Counted from the stretch's first letter, positions 24,175 through 34,526 are shown. The stretch is 64,000 bases of DNA from Collinsella tanakaei (GCF_016902615.1 NZ_JACJMB010000007.1:35895-99894), one strand, 5' to 3'. A program made the numbers and translations. The notes: generated by a model not told the origin, from the letters alone.

Positions 24175-27100
24175 CTACGAACGGCGAATGACCTCGGTAA
24201 TCACATCGGCAGCAAGTGCGATGTTCGACGTGTCGACGTTCAGCGAGATGTCCTCTTGGCTGTGCGAGCACGCTAAGCTCGGTCCCTCGACACCAGCAAG
24301 CGTGCAAGCACGCAAGCTCATCTCCATCGCCGCGTGCGCGTCCGTGTCGAGATACGGCATATCGACGGACCCGATCTCGTGGTGGAAGTCAGACGATACG
24401 CGCGAGATGAGACCCATGATGCGCTTATCGCCCTTGAGGACCCGGCGCTCGCCCTCCGTCTTCAGCATGGCCAGACGACCGGCGCCGATGCACTCGAGGT
24501 TGATCAGGAACACACCGCGCAGCTTGTCACGATGCGCATCGAGGAACTCGCGGATACCGGCGTTGCCGTTCTCGGACGATCCAGTTGCCACGAACCAGAT
24601 GTCGTGTCCGAGTAGCTCATCGTCGCCCAGCGAGGCGACAGCACCGCGCAGCTCGTCCTCGGTGAGGGTACCGTCGCTCGCGGCGCCACCCTTCCAGCTG
24701 TCGTCGCCGTTGAACTTATCCCACGAGCCGATATTGCGACCGGAGCTCTTGGCATCATAGTCGTCATCGACGCCGAGCCACTCGCTCATGCTTTCCTCGT
24801 CACGCTTCTTCTTGCGTCCGAACAGACCGCCGAGGCCGCGCCTCTTCTTGCCCTGCGTCGGCGAGGGAGCAGAAATGGTCTCGAAGGAGCCAGACGAGGG
24901 CTTCGGGGTTTCCTCAGAGCTCACAACCGTGAACTGAGCCGTTCCGCCCTTTGCACTCGAAGAGGTGACCGAGCTGCTCGAGCTCGCCAGCGGGTCGATC
25001 TTCGCCGCCGCAGGATCGGGCAGGTCGAACAGGGGCGAACGGCTGCGATTCTGCGGGACGGCATCGCCGGTCGGCGTGATATCCGGCAGCTTAATGGAGC
25101 GCTGACGGCGCTGCGGGATATCATGCTCGATCTCGGACATGATCGAATCGACCGTCTCGGTCTCTCGCGGAGCCTCAGGTACATCGGGTACGGCGGGCAT
25201 GGTTCGATCGATGACGCTCGCCATATCGAACAGCTGCGTGCTGCCCGCCAGCGGCTTCTCCGCAGATTCGGGAGCAGTCTCGTCCGTCTCGACAAGCGGC
25301 AGGTTCGGTATGCTGCGAATCTCGTGACGCACGGGCTCGGAAGCCGGCACGGGCTCGGTTTCGGCAACGGGTACAGAGACGGGTTCGGGCTCGATGGCGG
25401 CGACATCCTGATCAGAAGCCGCGGTTTCAACCGCGGTGACTTCGGGGGTCTCGTCAATCTGAACAGGCTCGGGCACAGCAACCTGGTCGAAGACGAGCTC
25501 CTCGACCGTCTCCACGGGCTGCTCAGCGGAATCCTCGACAGAAATCTCGGAAAGCTCGGGCTCAGGCTCGGCAACGTCAGAGGGCTCATCGGTAAGCACC
25601 GGAACCTTGAACTCGACGGTGTGGTCAAGGTGGGGCTGACCGTCCTCCGTCGCGCCGAAGACGACTTCGTCCCCATCGACCACCTCGGCAGAATCATCCT
25701 CTTCGTCAACGGGTTCGTAGATAGCCTCCATGATGTCGAGATCCTCGGCGAGGGGCTCGAAATCGAACATCGACTCATCGAAATCGATGTCCTCGACGGG
25801 CTGTTCCTCCTCCTCGTCGGCCTCCTCGGTCTGCTCCGTTTCAGCCTCCTCCGTCTGCGCAGGCTCCTCGACAGCCTCCTCATCGGCATCATCGAGAATC
25901 TCGACGTCAGCCTCTTCGATAACAGGCTCCACGTACTCGGTCTCGATGGCGTCGGGATCGGAGAGCGCGGCCATGACAGCCGTGGCGTCAGGCTCGACCG
26001 CAGCAGCGGACGCATCGTCGACAGCACCGATGGTCCACGATCCGTCTTCCTGCTGCTCGAACGGCAGATGCTCCACGTTCACGTTCGAGAAGGGGCTGTA
26101 GAGCTTCTCCTCTGCGTCGCCATCCGCATCGGGACCGGCAGCAAAGGGGTCGACCTCGTTGGTCTGTACCTCGGTAACCTCGGGCTCCTCCACCTCTTCA
26201 TAGCTACAGGTATCCTCGGCGACGTACTCCTCACCGGCATCCTGCTCGGCGACCTCAGGGTCCTCGGCAGACTCCTCGAGCTGCTCGTAGGATTCGACCT
26301 CAGCGTCATCTTCGGTTTCGACCTCATCCTCGATGGCGTCATCGTCGTCGGCAGCGAATTCGTCGTACTCCTCTTCGTTTTCCACCTCGTCGACAGGGAA
26401 CATATCCTCCTCGTCGATCTCGGCATCCTCGCCCTCATCCTCGTCGAGGACCTCGTCGTACAGCGCCTCCTGGGCTTCGTCGTAGTCGTACGCATCGTCA
26501 TCGGTAGGCTCGCCATCGTCGACGGAGGCATCCTCGTCACCGTCTGTGACGACAATCTCGTCCTCGTCGTAGTCTTCAGAGTCATCCTCGTCATCGACGG
26601 TCTCGAAGATGGCCTCCATCGGCACATCGAGATCGTCCTCCCAGGCGTCCTCGTCCTCATCCTCGTCGGGAACATACACAGCAGCGTCCTGCTGACCATA
26701 CGTCGAGGCCGTGTAGCCGGGAACGTCGACCTCCTCATAGCCCATAGGAGCCCCATCGGCCCCCTCTTCATAGGCGTCGTACGCATCGTCCGCCTCAGCC
26801 TCGGCTGCGTAGTCGTATGCCTCCTCAGCGGGAGCGGCCACATCGGATTCGAAGTCGTCCTCCTCAGCGTACGCTGCGGGCGCAACAGGCTGCTGAACCT
26901 CAGCGACCGGGGCGACATCGATGGGGGCAGACGGAGCAACAGGGGCGGAATCGAGCACCGGTTCAGAAACGGGCTGTGGAACCGGCACGTCCGCGATGGC
27001 GCGAGGCGCCTGCTCGGCAACCGGAGCTGCCGGGACCGCAGCGCTGGCTGCAGGCACAGGCGCGGGCTCGAGCACAGGCTCGGGCTCGAGCTTCGGCGCG

Positions 27101-28440
27101 GTCTGACGAATCTTGAAATTCAGCACCGCCTTGGGCTTCGGCTTGGGCAGTGCATTCGGCTCGTACTCGATGACGCAGGTCTCGGGCACCATGCCGAGGC
27201 CACGCAGCGTGTCGAGACCGAAACGGATGCAACCGGCGTCGTTGACGAGCGGCGGCTCCTCCTCGTAGGTCTCCTCGGCAACCTGCTCAACGGGCTCGGC
27301 AGCAGGAGCCTCTTCAGCAGGAATTTCCTCTTCCGTCTCGGGCTCATCCTCGACCGGCGCGGGCGCCCTATCGAGCGAATCGAGCGCGGCCTGGGCACCC
27401 TCGTTGGGTGACACGTCGACCGGCGCGTCAATCGGCCCGGGCAAATCGACCGCGGGCATCTGCACCGTCGCACCCGTGAGCGGAATGACCTCGTCCTGGT
27501 CGGACTCGTCAGTCGCCTCAGGTGCAAGGGGGAACCGGGTCTGCTGCTGCGCGTCCTCGTCCGGCTCCTCCTCGAAGGTCTCCTCGGACACGCCGCGCTC
27601 GATCACGGGAGCCTGACCGTTTGCGGCCGCGGCCTCCATGAAGGCATCGTTGAACTCGCGACGCTGCTCGGCCATGTAGGCGGCAAACGGCATGTCCTCC
27701 GGGAACTCCTTAGCACCCTTGAACGGCGAGACGGCGTCCATGACGCCAAGCATCGCCGCAACGGAGGATTTGTTGCACACCGCGCCGCTCGTGTAGGGCA
27801 GCACGTAACGGTTCGCGAGCACGGAAAGCGCGCTCACAAGCGGCACGAGCGAAATCAGCAGGGCCACGATCCACAGGATGAGGCTCGCGACCGTCGGGAT
27901 GGGGAGCAGGCGCACGATGGCGACGGCCACGGGAATGACCATCGCGAACGGCAGCAGCTTCACCAGGATCGGGCGATAAGCGGCAAACGGCATCTGCGCC
28001 AGGAAGTCGGCACGAGGCGAATCGTAGTGCGCCACCACGACGACGGGGCGGTTGCGCGGCGAGGCCAGAGGGCCCGCTGCCTTGTGATACGCAATGACGT
28101 TCTGAGAAAGACCGCCCGCACCGATGCGCGGGAAGGTCATGCGACCGAAGCGCTCGAGCATGAACAGCACGCCGCAGACGACAACGAGCAGCGTGCCGAC
28201 GAGCCCGATCGCACCGCCGAAGCCCGTCAGCAGCACGCCGATGAACAGCAACAGGCACAGCACCGCCCGCACCAGCTTGGATGAGGACGATGACGTAAAC
28301 TCCTGAACCTCGGGTTCAAAGCCGTGGTTGGAAAAGATGCGCGCGATCTCCTCAGCGGCGGCGCGCTCCTCCTCGCTGCATGCGGGGGTGATACCGACGC
28401 TCTGAAGCAGGTGGTTCAAGTATTTCTGAGTATTCGCCAT
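24175..28440 (-). CDS. Giant M28-peptidase-like membrane protein with ~900-residue acidic insert
   Basis: Protein of 1421 residues. The N-terminal part (1-270) has M28-like sequence with HxD in VVVAHYDSP (near 137) plus hydrophobic pairs at about 55-95 and 160-205. A low-complexity Asp/Glu/Pro/Ala stretch follows (about 270-1180), and the M28 fold resumes at the C-terminus: IWFVATGSSENGNAG (near 1280), FLINLECIGAG, and SHSQED (near 1395). Canonical features are weakened: the usual GAEE reads GSSE, so the catalytic base position is Ser, and the bridging-Asp region reads VCNKSSVAAML. It may be an inactive or altered aminopeptidase. ATG with GTGGAG upstream; single-gene unit. Confidence 0.75.
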   Translation of the reverse strand: MANTQKYLNHLLQSVGITPACSEEERAAAEEIARIFSNHGFEPEVQEFTSSSSSKLVRAVLCLLLFIGVLLTGFGGAIGLVGTLLVVVCGVLFMLERFGRMTFPRIGAGGLSQNVIAYHKAAGPLASPRNRPVVVVAHYDSPRADFLAQMPFAAYRPILVKLLPFAMVIPVAVAIVRLLPIPTVASLILWIVALLISLVPLVSALSVLANRYVLPYTSGAVCNKSSVAAMLGVMDAVSPFKGAKEFPEDMPFAAYMAEQRREFNDAFMEAAAANGQAPVIERGVSEETFEEEPDEDAQQQTRFPLAPEATDESDQDEVIPLTGATVQMPAVDLPGPIDAPVDVSPNEGAQAALDSLDRAPAPVEDEPETEEEIPAEEAPAAEPVEQVAEETYEEEPPLVNDAGCIRFGLDTLRGLGMVPETCVIEYEPNALPKPKPKAVLNFKIRQTAPKLEPEPVLEPAPVPAASAAVPAAPVAEQAPRAIADVPVPQPVSEPVLDSAPVAPSAPIDVAPVAEVQQPVAPAAYAEEDDFESDVAAPAEEAYDYAAEAEADDAYDAYEEGADGAPMGYEEVDVPGYTASTYGQQDAAVYVPDEDEDEDAWEDDLDVPMEAIFETVDDEDDSEDYDEDEIVVTDGDEDASVDDGEPTDDDAYDYDEAQEALYDEVLDEDEGEDAEIDEEDMFPVDEVENEEEYDEFAADDDDAIEDEVETEDDAEVESYEQLEESAEDPEVAEQDAGEEYVAEDTCSYEEVEEPEVTEVQTNEVDPFAAGPDADGDAEEKLYSPFSNVNVEHLPFEQQEDGSWTIGAVDDASAAAVEPDATAVMAALSDPDAIETEYVEPVIEEADVEILDDADEEAVEEPAQTEEAETEQTEEADEEEEQPVEDIDFDESMFDFEPLAEDLDIMEAIYEPVDEEDDSAEVVDGDEVVFGATEDGQPHLDHTVEFKVPVLTDEPSDVAEPEPELSEISVEDSAEQPVETVEELVFDQVAVPEPVQIDETPEVTAVETAASDQDVAAIEPEPVSVPVAETEPVPASEPVRHEIRSIPNLPLVETDETAPESAEKPLAGSTQLFDMASVIDRTMPAVPDVPEAPRETETVDSIMSEIEHDIPQRRQRSIKLPDITPTGDAVPQNRSRSPLFDLPDPAAAKIDPLASSSSSVTSSSAKGGTAQFTVVSSEETPKPSSGSFETISAPSPTQGKKRRGLGGLFGRKKKRDEESMSEWLGVDDDYDAKSSGRNIGSWDKFNGDDSWKGGAASDGTLTEDELRGAVASLGDDELLGHDIWFVATGSSENGNAGIREFLDAHRDKLRGVFLINLECIGAGRLAMLKTEGERRVLKGDKRIMGLISRVSSDFHHEIGSVDMPYLDTDAHAAMEMSLRACTLAGVEGPSLACSHSQEDISLNVDTSNIALAADVITEVIRRS

Positions 28441-28653
28441 GCGGGCTCCACATCGTTATGTCCTAATATGCGGACGGATGCGCAGACATCCGCCCATATA
28501 TAGTCGAAAGTATACCCTGAACTCTCGGACCCCGCAGCAGCACATACCTCTCGCGGCGTTCTGCCACCCGTTCATCCACCTATCTTCACATCGACTAGAA
28601 TAGTGGGCTGAACCACAGCTTTGCACCTTGCGGCAGAAAGGCGGTGCCGCCCG

Positions 28654-29673
28654 ATGGAACCCGACCGTACCGACGAGATGGAGGAGCCCGAGCTCAACGA
28701 GACGGCCCTGCGCATTCTCAACCTCCTGTTCATCCTCAACTCGTCGTCCGTCCCGCTCACGACCGAGGAGATCGTCAGCGACTCCGACGTGGGCTACGGG
28801 TCGCCCAACCGTGCCTCCGACCTGAAGAAGTTCAAACGCGATCGCGAAAAGTTGGCCGAGCGCGGCATCAACGTGAAGGAGATCAGACCCGCAGGCGCGG
28901 CACAAACCGAAGAGAGCCTGTGGACCATCGACCGCTCGAGCACCTACGCGGCGCTCGGCGCCATCTCGCGCGATGACGCCGATGCGCTGCTGCGCGCGGT
29001 CGACGAGTGCCTGTCACGACAGGACATCCCCTTCCGCCGGGCTCTTGTCGACATCCGCCAACGCCTGGCGGCTATGACCTCATCGGCGGAAGCGGGCGAC
29101 GCCGTCGCGGGCGAACAGACCACCGCGAGCCCGGCCGCCGACACGCTATGGAGCGCGTTTGCCCTGCACCGACGCGTACGCATCGCCTACGTCGACGCCC
29201 GCGGGCTGGAAACGCAGCGCGTGCTCGCCATCTGGGGCATCTTCATGCAGCACGGCCATATCTATTACGTCGGCCTCGACGATCAAAGCGGACAGGTCCG
29301 GACGTTTCGCGGCGACCGCATCACGCGCGCCTGGCGGCCAACCGGCAGCTACACGGTCCCCGCCCGGTTCAACGTGCGCGACTACCTGTTCCTGCCGTTC
29401 GACATCGGCAGCGGGATGGCGACGAAGGTCACCTTCTCCCTTCCGATAGAAATCGAAGCCACCGAGGTACGCGCGCTCACCAAGGAACGCGGAGAGCTTG
29501 TGCGCGACGAGCAGAAAAAGCGCTGGCTTTGGACCATCAAGGCGGGCGACGTCGACGCCGCCGCGCGCTTCGGCCTCGCACATGCGCAGTCCGGCATGCG
29601 CCCCGTCTCTCCCGCAAAGATCGTCAACGCGTGGAACGCATGTATCGACAAGGCGGTGACGCTCCATGGCTAA
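28654..29673 (+). CDS. WYL-domain transcription regulator (PafC/PafB-like), first of a pair
   Basis: Regulator of 339 residues. The N-terminal winged HTH (LNETALRILNLLFILNSS, SVPLTTEEIV) is followed by a WYL domain (about 165-240: LHRRVRIAYVDARG, YYVGLDDQSGQVRTFRGDRI) and a WCX-like C-terminal region. It overlaps the next gene by eight bases. Such tandem WYL regulators (PafB/PafC) act as heterodimers; in mycobacteria they drive a RecA-independent DNA-damage response. Whether that role holds here is not known. The ATG at 28654 with AGGCGG upstream is preferred to an upstream TTG. Divergent from the M28-like gene. Confidence 0.87.
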   Translation: MEPDRTDEMEEPELNETALRILNLLFILNSSSVPLTTEEIVSDSDVGYGSPNRASDLKKFKRDREKLAERGINVKEIRPAGAAQTEESLWTIDRSSTYAALGAISRDDADALLRAVDECLSRQDIPFRRALVDIRQRLAAMTSSAEAGDAVAGEQTTASPAADTLWSAFALHRRVRIAYVDARGLETQRVLAIWGIFMQHGHIYYVGLDDQSGQVRTFRGDRITRAWRPTGSYTVPARFNVRDYLFLPFDIGSGMATKVTFSLPIEIEATEVRALTKERGELVRDEQKKRWLWTIKAGDVDAAARFGLAHAQSGMRPVSPAKIVNAWNACIDKAVTLHG

Positions 29674-30583
29674 ACCTCATCTCACTGCCGAGCAGACAGT
29701 CGCCTCCGGCATCCGTCTTCTCGAGGCGCTCTCCGCAGCGCCTGGCCAGACGCTTGCGGTTGGCGGTGCATGCGAGCTCCTCGCCTGCACGAATGCCGAG
29801 CTCGAGCAGATCGTCGACACCCTCTCCAAGCTCTCGAGCCGCTCAAGCGGGGCGCGCGCGGCCATCACGATCGCGGACGGCCGCGTCACCTTGCATGGCG
29901 ATGCCGCCCTCATCATGCCCCGTCGCTTCAGCCTCGAGGAAGGCATGGTGCTCGCACACATTCTCGATGTCCTCGACCTCGATGACGAGACGCGCGAGCG
30001 CATCCGCGCCGCGGTGGGGCCCGCCCAGGGCGCGATGAGCGCACCGGGCATCGTCGAGCCCGCCCGCTACGGTTCGTGCTTCGCGCGCCTGAGCGAGGCC
30101 ATCGAAGACGGCATCCGCTGCACCATGACCTATCGCTCGCTCACTGAGGGGGCGGCGCGAACCCGAACGATCGACCCGTTAGAGATCCAGGAGGAGCATG
30201 GCGAGGTCTACCTCGTCGCTTGGGATATCGAGAAGGATGCAGAGCGCCGCTATCGTCTCGATCGGGTCGGCGAGGTGACGTTCACCGAGGAGTCGGTTGA
30301 GCACCATGGGGCGCTTTCGCACAGCGCGTCGGAGAGCTTGCGTGCGCAGGGGCTCGTCGCACGGCTCGTGCTGCGCCCCGGCGCACGCACCTTCCTGCTG
30401 GATTGGGCTGGCGCGGCGGATATCGAGCCGCATGAAGACGGCTCGATGGCATTCAGTCTGTACTATTCATCCGAATCTTGGCTTTTCGACCAGGTGCTCG
30501 CTGCCGCAGGCGAGCTCGAGCTGATTGAGCCCGCAGAGCTGCGCGAGCGCCTTGTTGACTACGGGGCGAACCTGCGTGCGTAG
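29666..30583 (+). CDS. WYL-domain transcription regulator, second of a pair
   Basis: Regulator of 305 residues, partner of the preceding gene. The N-terminal HTH-like part (LTAEQTVASGIRLLEAL) leads to a WYL domain (about 150-215: DGIRCTMTYRSLTEGAARTR, VYLVAWDIEKDAERRYRLDRV) and a WCX-like end. The ATG lies within the last codons of the upstream gene (eight-base overlap), so both products should be made together in similar amounts, as for PafB and PafC. Ends at a strong bidirectional terminator. Confidence 0.87.
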   Translation: MAKPHLTAEQTVASGIRLLEALSAAPGQTLAVGGACELLACTNAELEQIVDTLSKLSSRSSGARAAITIADGRVTLHGDAALIMPRRFSLEEGMVLAHILDVLDLDDETRERIRAAVGPAQGAMSAPGIVEPARYGSCFARLSEAIEDGIRCTMTYRSLTEGAARTRTIDPLEIQEEHGEVYLVAWDIEKDAERRYRLDRVGEVTFTEESVEHHGALSHSASESLRAQGLVARLVLRPGARTFLLDWAGAADIEPHEDGSMAFSLYYSSESWLFDQVLAAAGELELIEPAELRERLVDYGANLRA

Positions 30584-30589
30584 ATACGG

Positions 30590-30632
30590 GCGCACCCGCC
30601 ATCACCCCGTCGCGGGAAGATGGCGGGTGCGC
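30590..30632. terminator. Bidirectional terminator
   Basis: A perfect 14-bp GC-rich stem (30590-30603 with 30619-30632), between the convergent WYL pair and the DinG-type gene; TGCGTTTTGC follows on the plus strand. Confidence 0.78.
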
Positions 30633-30655
30633 TGCGTTTTGCATGCCTTGGCCTG

Positions 30656-33556
30656 CTATTCGCCGTGCGCATGACGCCACAGCTCGAGATAGCGTCCGAC
30701 CTGAGCGCTCTCGATACGCTGATAACCCGACGTGGGCAGCGAGTTCAGGAACTTCTTGCCATACCCCTTGGTGACGAGGCGCGAATCCGCCAGCACCAGC
30801 ACACCGACATCGGAAGACGACCGGATCAGACGTCCTGCCGCCTGCTTGACCTCGAGCACCGCCTCGGGCAGGGCATACTGCGCCCAGGCGCGCTCCTCGC
30901 GCCGATCGCGCTCGCAGGCCAGCGGGTCCGTCGGACTCGAGAACGGCAGCTTGGGGATCACCACGCACCGCAGGGTGTCCCCGGACGCGTCGAACCCCTC
31001 CCAAAACGCCTTGAGGGCAAACAGGGAGGACGACTTTTCCGATATGAAGTGCTCGCGCAGGTGGCGTGCCGACGAGTTGCGCTGCTGGCATGCGAGCTCG
31101 AGCCCGGCGGCGGCGAGCTTGGGCTCGACGCGCGCGTAGAGGTCCTCCATGTCGCGACGGTTCGTGAAGAGCGTCAGCGCCGAGCCACCCATCGCGATAT
31201 GCACATCGACGAGCAGCTGCTCCATGGTGTCGAGGTAGGCGTCGCGGCTGCGCGGGTCGGGCACGTCGCCCGCAACCACGACCGTCATGTTCTCATCGAA
31301 GTCGTAGCTCGAATCGAGATGCAGGGTTTTCGCGGCCGTTCGGTCAAGACGATCGAGCCCTACCGACCGCATGAAGTGGTTGAAATTTCCCGCGATGGAG
31401 ATGGTTGCCGAGGTAAAGATCGCCGTATGGACCTCAGGAAGCCACCGTTCGGCAAGCATCTCGCCCACGTTAATCAGCTCGGCGGTCAGCGACTCGCCTC
31501 CTGCACGCAGGCGCCGATTGACCTGCAGCGAGTAGACATAGCGGTCGTCCTCGCCCTTCACAATCAGCGAGAGCCCCTCGAGCATCTCCCCCAGACGGCG
31601 CGTACCATCCGCGACGTCCACGACGAACTCGGGCTTCTCAGCAGATATCGCCTCGACGAGGGAGGTGAGGTTCTTATGCGCCTCCTCAAGCGCATCGAGC
31701 GCCGTAAGCGCGGCAGGCAAGAAATGCTGCCAGGCATCGCCCTCGCGCACAGCAGGCCCGATCCAGATGTTGGCGTTGTCGTAGCCGTCGCTTCTCCCCC
31801 GCCGTGCCAGATCGCGTACCCCGTCGAATACCTCGGCCATAGCCAAGGAGGCGCGTTGTACCGTCGCGGTCGCCTTCGCGGACAGCCCCATGTAGAGTGT
31901 CGCGGCGTCCGAGCCCGCCAGGTTACGCACCAGCTGACCCAGTGCACCGGAGCGCTCGCCGCCCAGACGCTCGAAGATCGCTCGCGATTCGTCAGCCGAG
32001 ACGGTAACCGCCCACTGGCGGCGCGCCTCTCGCTCGACCGAATGGGCCTCATCGATGATCCAGTGGCGGATGGGCGGCAGGATCTTGCCGTCAGCGGCAA
32101 CGTTGCGGAACAGCAGCGAGTGGTTGGTCACCACGACGTCCACGCGCGCCGCACGGCGGCGTGCACCGTGCACCAGGCAGCGATCCGGGAAAAACGGGCA
32201 CAGGCGACGTGCGCACTCGCGCGACGGCGTGGTGAGGTCCGCCCGGCTCACGCTCTTCCACCGGATGCCCAGGCCATCGAGGTCGCCGGTCGGCGACTGG
32301 CAGACATAGGCGTAGATGACCGCGATGGCAGTCAGGGTGTCAGCGGGATCTTTTGCCGTATGGATCTCTGCATCGGAGCGGCTGAGACGCTCGAGCTTCC
32401 GCAGACAGGGGTAGTGGTCGTAGCCCTTGAGGGCGCAGAACGTCAGGCCTCCATCAAGCTCGCGCGCCAAACGCGGCAGTTCATGGTAAATCAGCTGGTC
32501 AGCAAGGTTATTCGACTTCGTCGCGATACCGACCGTCACGTTGTTGCGGCGCGCGGCGTGGGCGAAGGGGATGAGATAGGCGATGGACTTGCCGACGCCT
32601 GTTCCTGCCTCGATTACCCGATGGGTCCGCGTCTCGAGGGCGTCGCGTACCTCGCACGCCATCTCCACCTGCTCTGGACGGGGCTCGTAACCCGGATACA
32701 TCCGGTCGACCACGCCGGTGGGCGCATAGCACGCTTTGATCTCGTCGGCTGAGGGCATCGATAGAAACGGCAGTTCATCGGCATCGATGCGCTCATCGGG
32801 AACCTGAGCACGCAGAATCTCGGTACGCGCGGCGGGAAGCGAGAAGATGCCGTCGGGGTCCTCTCCTGCCAGAAACGAGAAGATGGGGCGATAGCTCCAC
32901 GGGACATCCGGGTGCATATCCGCAAGACGGCGCATCAGGCCGCGCGGCAGGTCGGTGAGCGCCACCAGGAGGATGCGCCACACGCCGGCGAGCGCCTCGA
33001 CGTCGTCTATCGCCCGGTGTGACACCGCATCGCAGTCGAATAGTTCGGCCAGAACGGACAGCTTATGTGATGCCAAGCGCGGCAGGGCGATGCGGGACAG
33101 GGCCAACGAGTCGATCCAGATGTCGCTCACCTTGACACCGCCGCGAACCGCCTCGATAAACGAGCGATCGAATGTCGCGTTATGAGCAATGACAGGACAG
33201 CCTCCGACGAAATCGGCGAGCATGGCGACCGCCTCCTCGGCGGACGGCGCATACTGGACATCGCTATCGTGAATCCCCGTCAGGCGCACGATTTCCTCGG
33301 GAATCGGCATCCCGGGATGCACGAACGTATCGAATCTGTCGACGATCTCACGGCCACGCAAGCGCGCGGCAGCAATCTCGATGAGGTGGTTGTCCTGTAC
33401 TGACAGGCCCGTCGTCTCGGTATCGAGGATGATGACGTCCTCCTCGATCAGCCCGAACGACCTCGTCTTCGCACGCTCGGCGAGGGTTTCATATGCCGCC
33501 ACGACCGCGTCAGGCGTCCCCGCCATCACGGCCTCGGCCATCGTTGCTATCGGCAC
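30656..33556 (-). CDS. dinG: DinG-type helicase with N-terminal DEDD exonuclease domain
   Basis: DNA repair or replication enzyme of 966 residues. The N-terminal DnaQ-like exonuclease domain (about 38-205) has ILDTETTGL, the HNATFDRSFIEA segment and SHRAIDDVEA, the DEDDh set. The XPD/DinG-type helicase follows: Walker A EAGTGVGKS, Cys residues for a probable Fe-S cluster (YPCLRK, YVCQS, ECARRLCPFFPDRC), the DEAH box and the C-terminal motif VKQAAGRLIRSS. The exonuclease-plus-helicase fusion is the form known from Firmicutes. GTG start at 33556 with AAGGAG six bases upstream. It follows ddl by ten bases, so both are in one operon. Confidence 0.92.
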   Translation of the reverse strand: MPIATMAEAVMAGTPDAVVAAYETLAERAKTRSFGLIEEDVIILDTETTGLSVQDNHLIEIAAARLRGREIVDRFDTFVHPGMPIPEEIVRLTGIHDSDVQYAPSAEEAVAMLADFVGGCPVIAHNATFDRSFIEAVRGGVKVSDIWIDSLALSRIALPRLASHKLSVLAELFDCDAVSHRAIDDVEALAGVWRILLVALTDLPRGLMRRLADMHPDVPWSYRPIFSFLAGEDPDGIFSLPAARTEILRAQVPDERIDADELPFLSMPSADEIKACYAPTGVVDRMYPGYEPRPEQVEMACEVRDALETRTHRVIEAGTGVGKSIAYLIPFAHAARRNNVTVGIATKSNNLADQLIYHELPRLARELDGGLTFCALKGYDHYPCLRKLERLSRSDAEIHTAKDPADTLTAIAVIYAYVCQSPTGDLDGLGIRWKSVSRADLTTPSRECARRLCPFFPDRCLVHGARRRAARVDVVVTNHSLLFRNVAADGKILPPIRHWIIDEAHSVEREARRQWAVTVSADESRAIFERLGGERSGALGQLVRNLAGSDAATLYMGLSAKATATVQRASLAMAEVFDGVRDLARRGRSDGYDNANIWIGPAVREGDAWQHFLPAALTALDALEEAHKNLTSLVEAISAEKPEFVVDVADGTRRLGEMLEGLSLIVKGEDDRYVYSLQVNRRLRAGGESLTAELINVGEMLAERWLPEVHTAIFTSATISIAGNFNHFMRSVGLDRLDRTAAKTLHLDSSYDFDENMTVVVAGDVPDPRSRDAYLDTMEQLLVDVHIAMGGSALTLFTNRRDMEDLYARVEPKLAAAGLELACQQRNSSARHLREHFISEKSSSLFALKAFWEGFDASGDTLRCVVIPKLPFSSPTDPLACERDRREERAWAQYALPEAVLEVKQAAGRLIRSSSDVGVLVLADSRLVTKGYGKKFLNSLPTSGYQRIESAQVGRYLELWRHAHGE

Positions 33557-33566
33557 ACGCTACTCC

Positions 33567-34526
33567 TTATCGGCGCTCGTGGCGCTCAATCGCCATCTCA
33601 ACCAGGCGGGCGCACACATCGCTGAACTCCATGCCCGCGTGAAGGACCTCATCGGGGAACAGCGATGTGTCCGTCATACCCGGAATGGTATTCGTCTCCA
33701 GAATAACCGGACCGTCAGCGGTAACGATAAAATCGCTCCGCGAGAACCCGGAGCACCCCAGAGCGCGATGGGCGCGGCACGCAAGTTCCTGCGCACGCGC
33801 GTACACGTCTTCGGGCAGACGCGCCGGAATCCGGTGAATGTCATCGGACACGATGTACTTCACGCTCAGGTCGTAAAAGTCCACCGTGTCGGGAGTGCAG
33901 ATTTCAACGATAGGCAGCGCCTGAAGATCCTCGTCGCCAAACACGCCCACCGTGATCTCGGTTCCCTCGAGGCACGTCTCCACCAGCGCCTTGTCGCTAT
34001 ACTCAAGAGCGCGCGCGATGGCACCGGCAAGCTCGTCGGACTTCGTCACCTTCGTGACACCGTAGCTCGAGCCATTGATTGCAGGCTTCACGAACAGAGC
34101 GCCGTCGAGCTGCTCGAATACGGCTTCAGCGTCGACCTGCTCCCCACGGTGAACCGTCACGCCCGCAGCAATCGGAATGCCCGCTCGTTCATACAGCACC
34201 TTCGAGAGCTCCTTGTCCGCGCCGCAGACGCTCGAGGTGGCATCAGACCCGGTATAGGGAATGCCAAGGTATTCCATGAGATGCTGAATCATGCCGTCTT
34301 CGCCACCCGTACCGTGCAGCGCAATGAAGGCCGCATCGAACGAACCGGTGCGCATAGCGTCGATAAAGCCGTCGTCGGCGGGGTCAAGCATCTCAACAGA
34401 CCCAAAGCCCGCCTGCTTAAGAGCGTTGACCGCATTCTTTCCCGAAGAAAACGAGATCTCGCGCTCCGCCGACATACCGCCGGCCAATACGGCAATGTGC
34501 ATATCGGCACGTTGGCTGCTCTGCAT
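33567..34526 (-). CDS. ddl: D-alanine--D-alanine ligase
   Basis: Peptidoglycan precursor enzyme of 319 residues joining two D-alanines with ATP. The ATP-grasp signs are clear: AGGMSAEREISFSSG at the N-terminus, LHGTGGEDG, ALFVKPAINGSSYGV, and the Mg-binding C-terminal FIVTADGPVILETNTIPGMT. The loop around the substrate (SVKYIVSDD) is compatible with a Ddl making D-Ala-D-Ala, though the D-Ala/D-Lac choice cannot be read with certainty. The ATG at 34526 follows AAGGAG with 9 bases between. First gene of an operon with the DinG-type gene. Confidence 0.94.
   Translation of the reverse strand: MQSSQRADMHIAVLAGGMSAEREISFSSGKNAVNALKQAGFGSVEMLDPADDGFIDAMRTGSFDAAFIALHGTGGEDGMIQHLMEYLGIPYTGSDATSSVCGADKELSKVLYERAGIPIAAGVTVHRGEQVDAEAVFEQLDGALFVKPAINGSSYGVTKVTKSDELAGAIARALEYSDKALVETCLEGTEITVGVFGDEDLQALPIVEICTPDTVDFYDLSVKYIVSDDIHRIPARLPEDVYARAQELACRAHRALGCSGFSRSDFIVTADGPVILETNTIPGMTDTSLFPDEVLHAGMEFSDVCARLVEMAIERHERR

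Noticed and set aside
25123..27411. 762-codon open frame on the plus strand, opposite the acidic insert of the M28-like gene
   Set aside because: Its Leu/Val/Gly/Asp-rich repeats mirror the Asp/Glu codons of the insert; no signal or domain fits.
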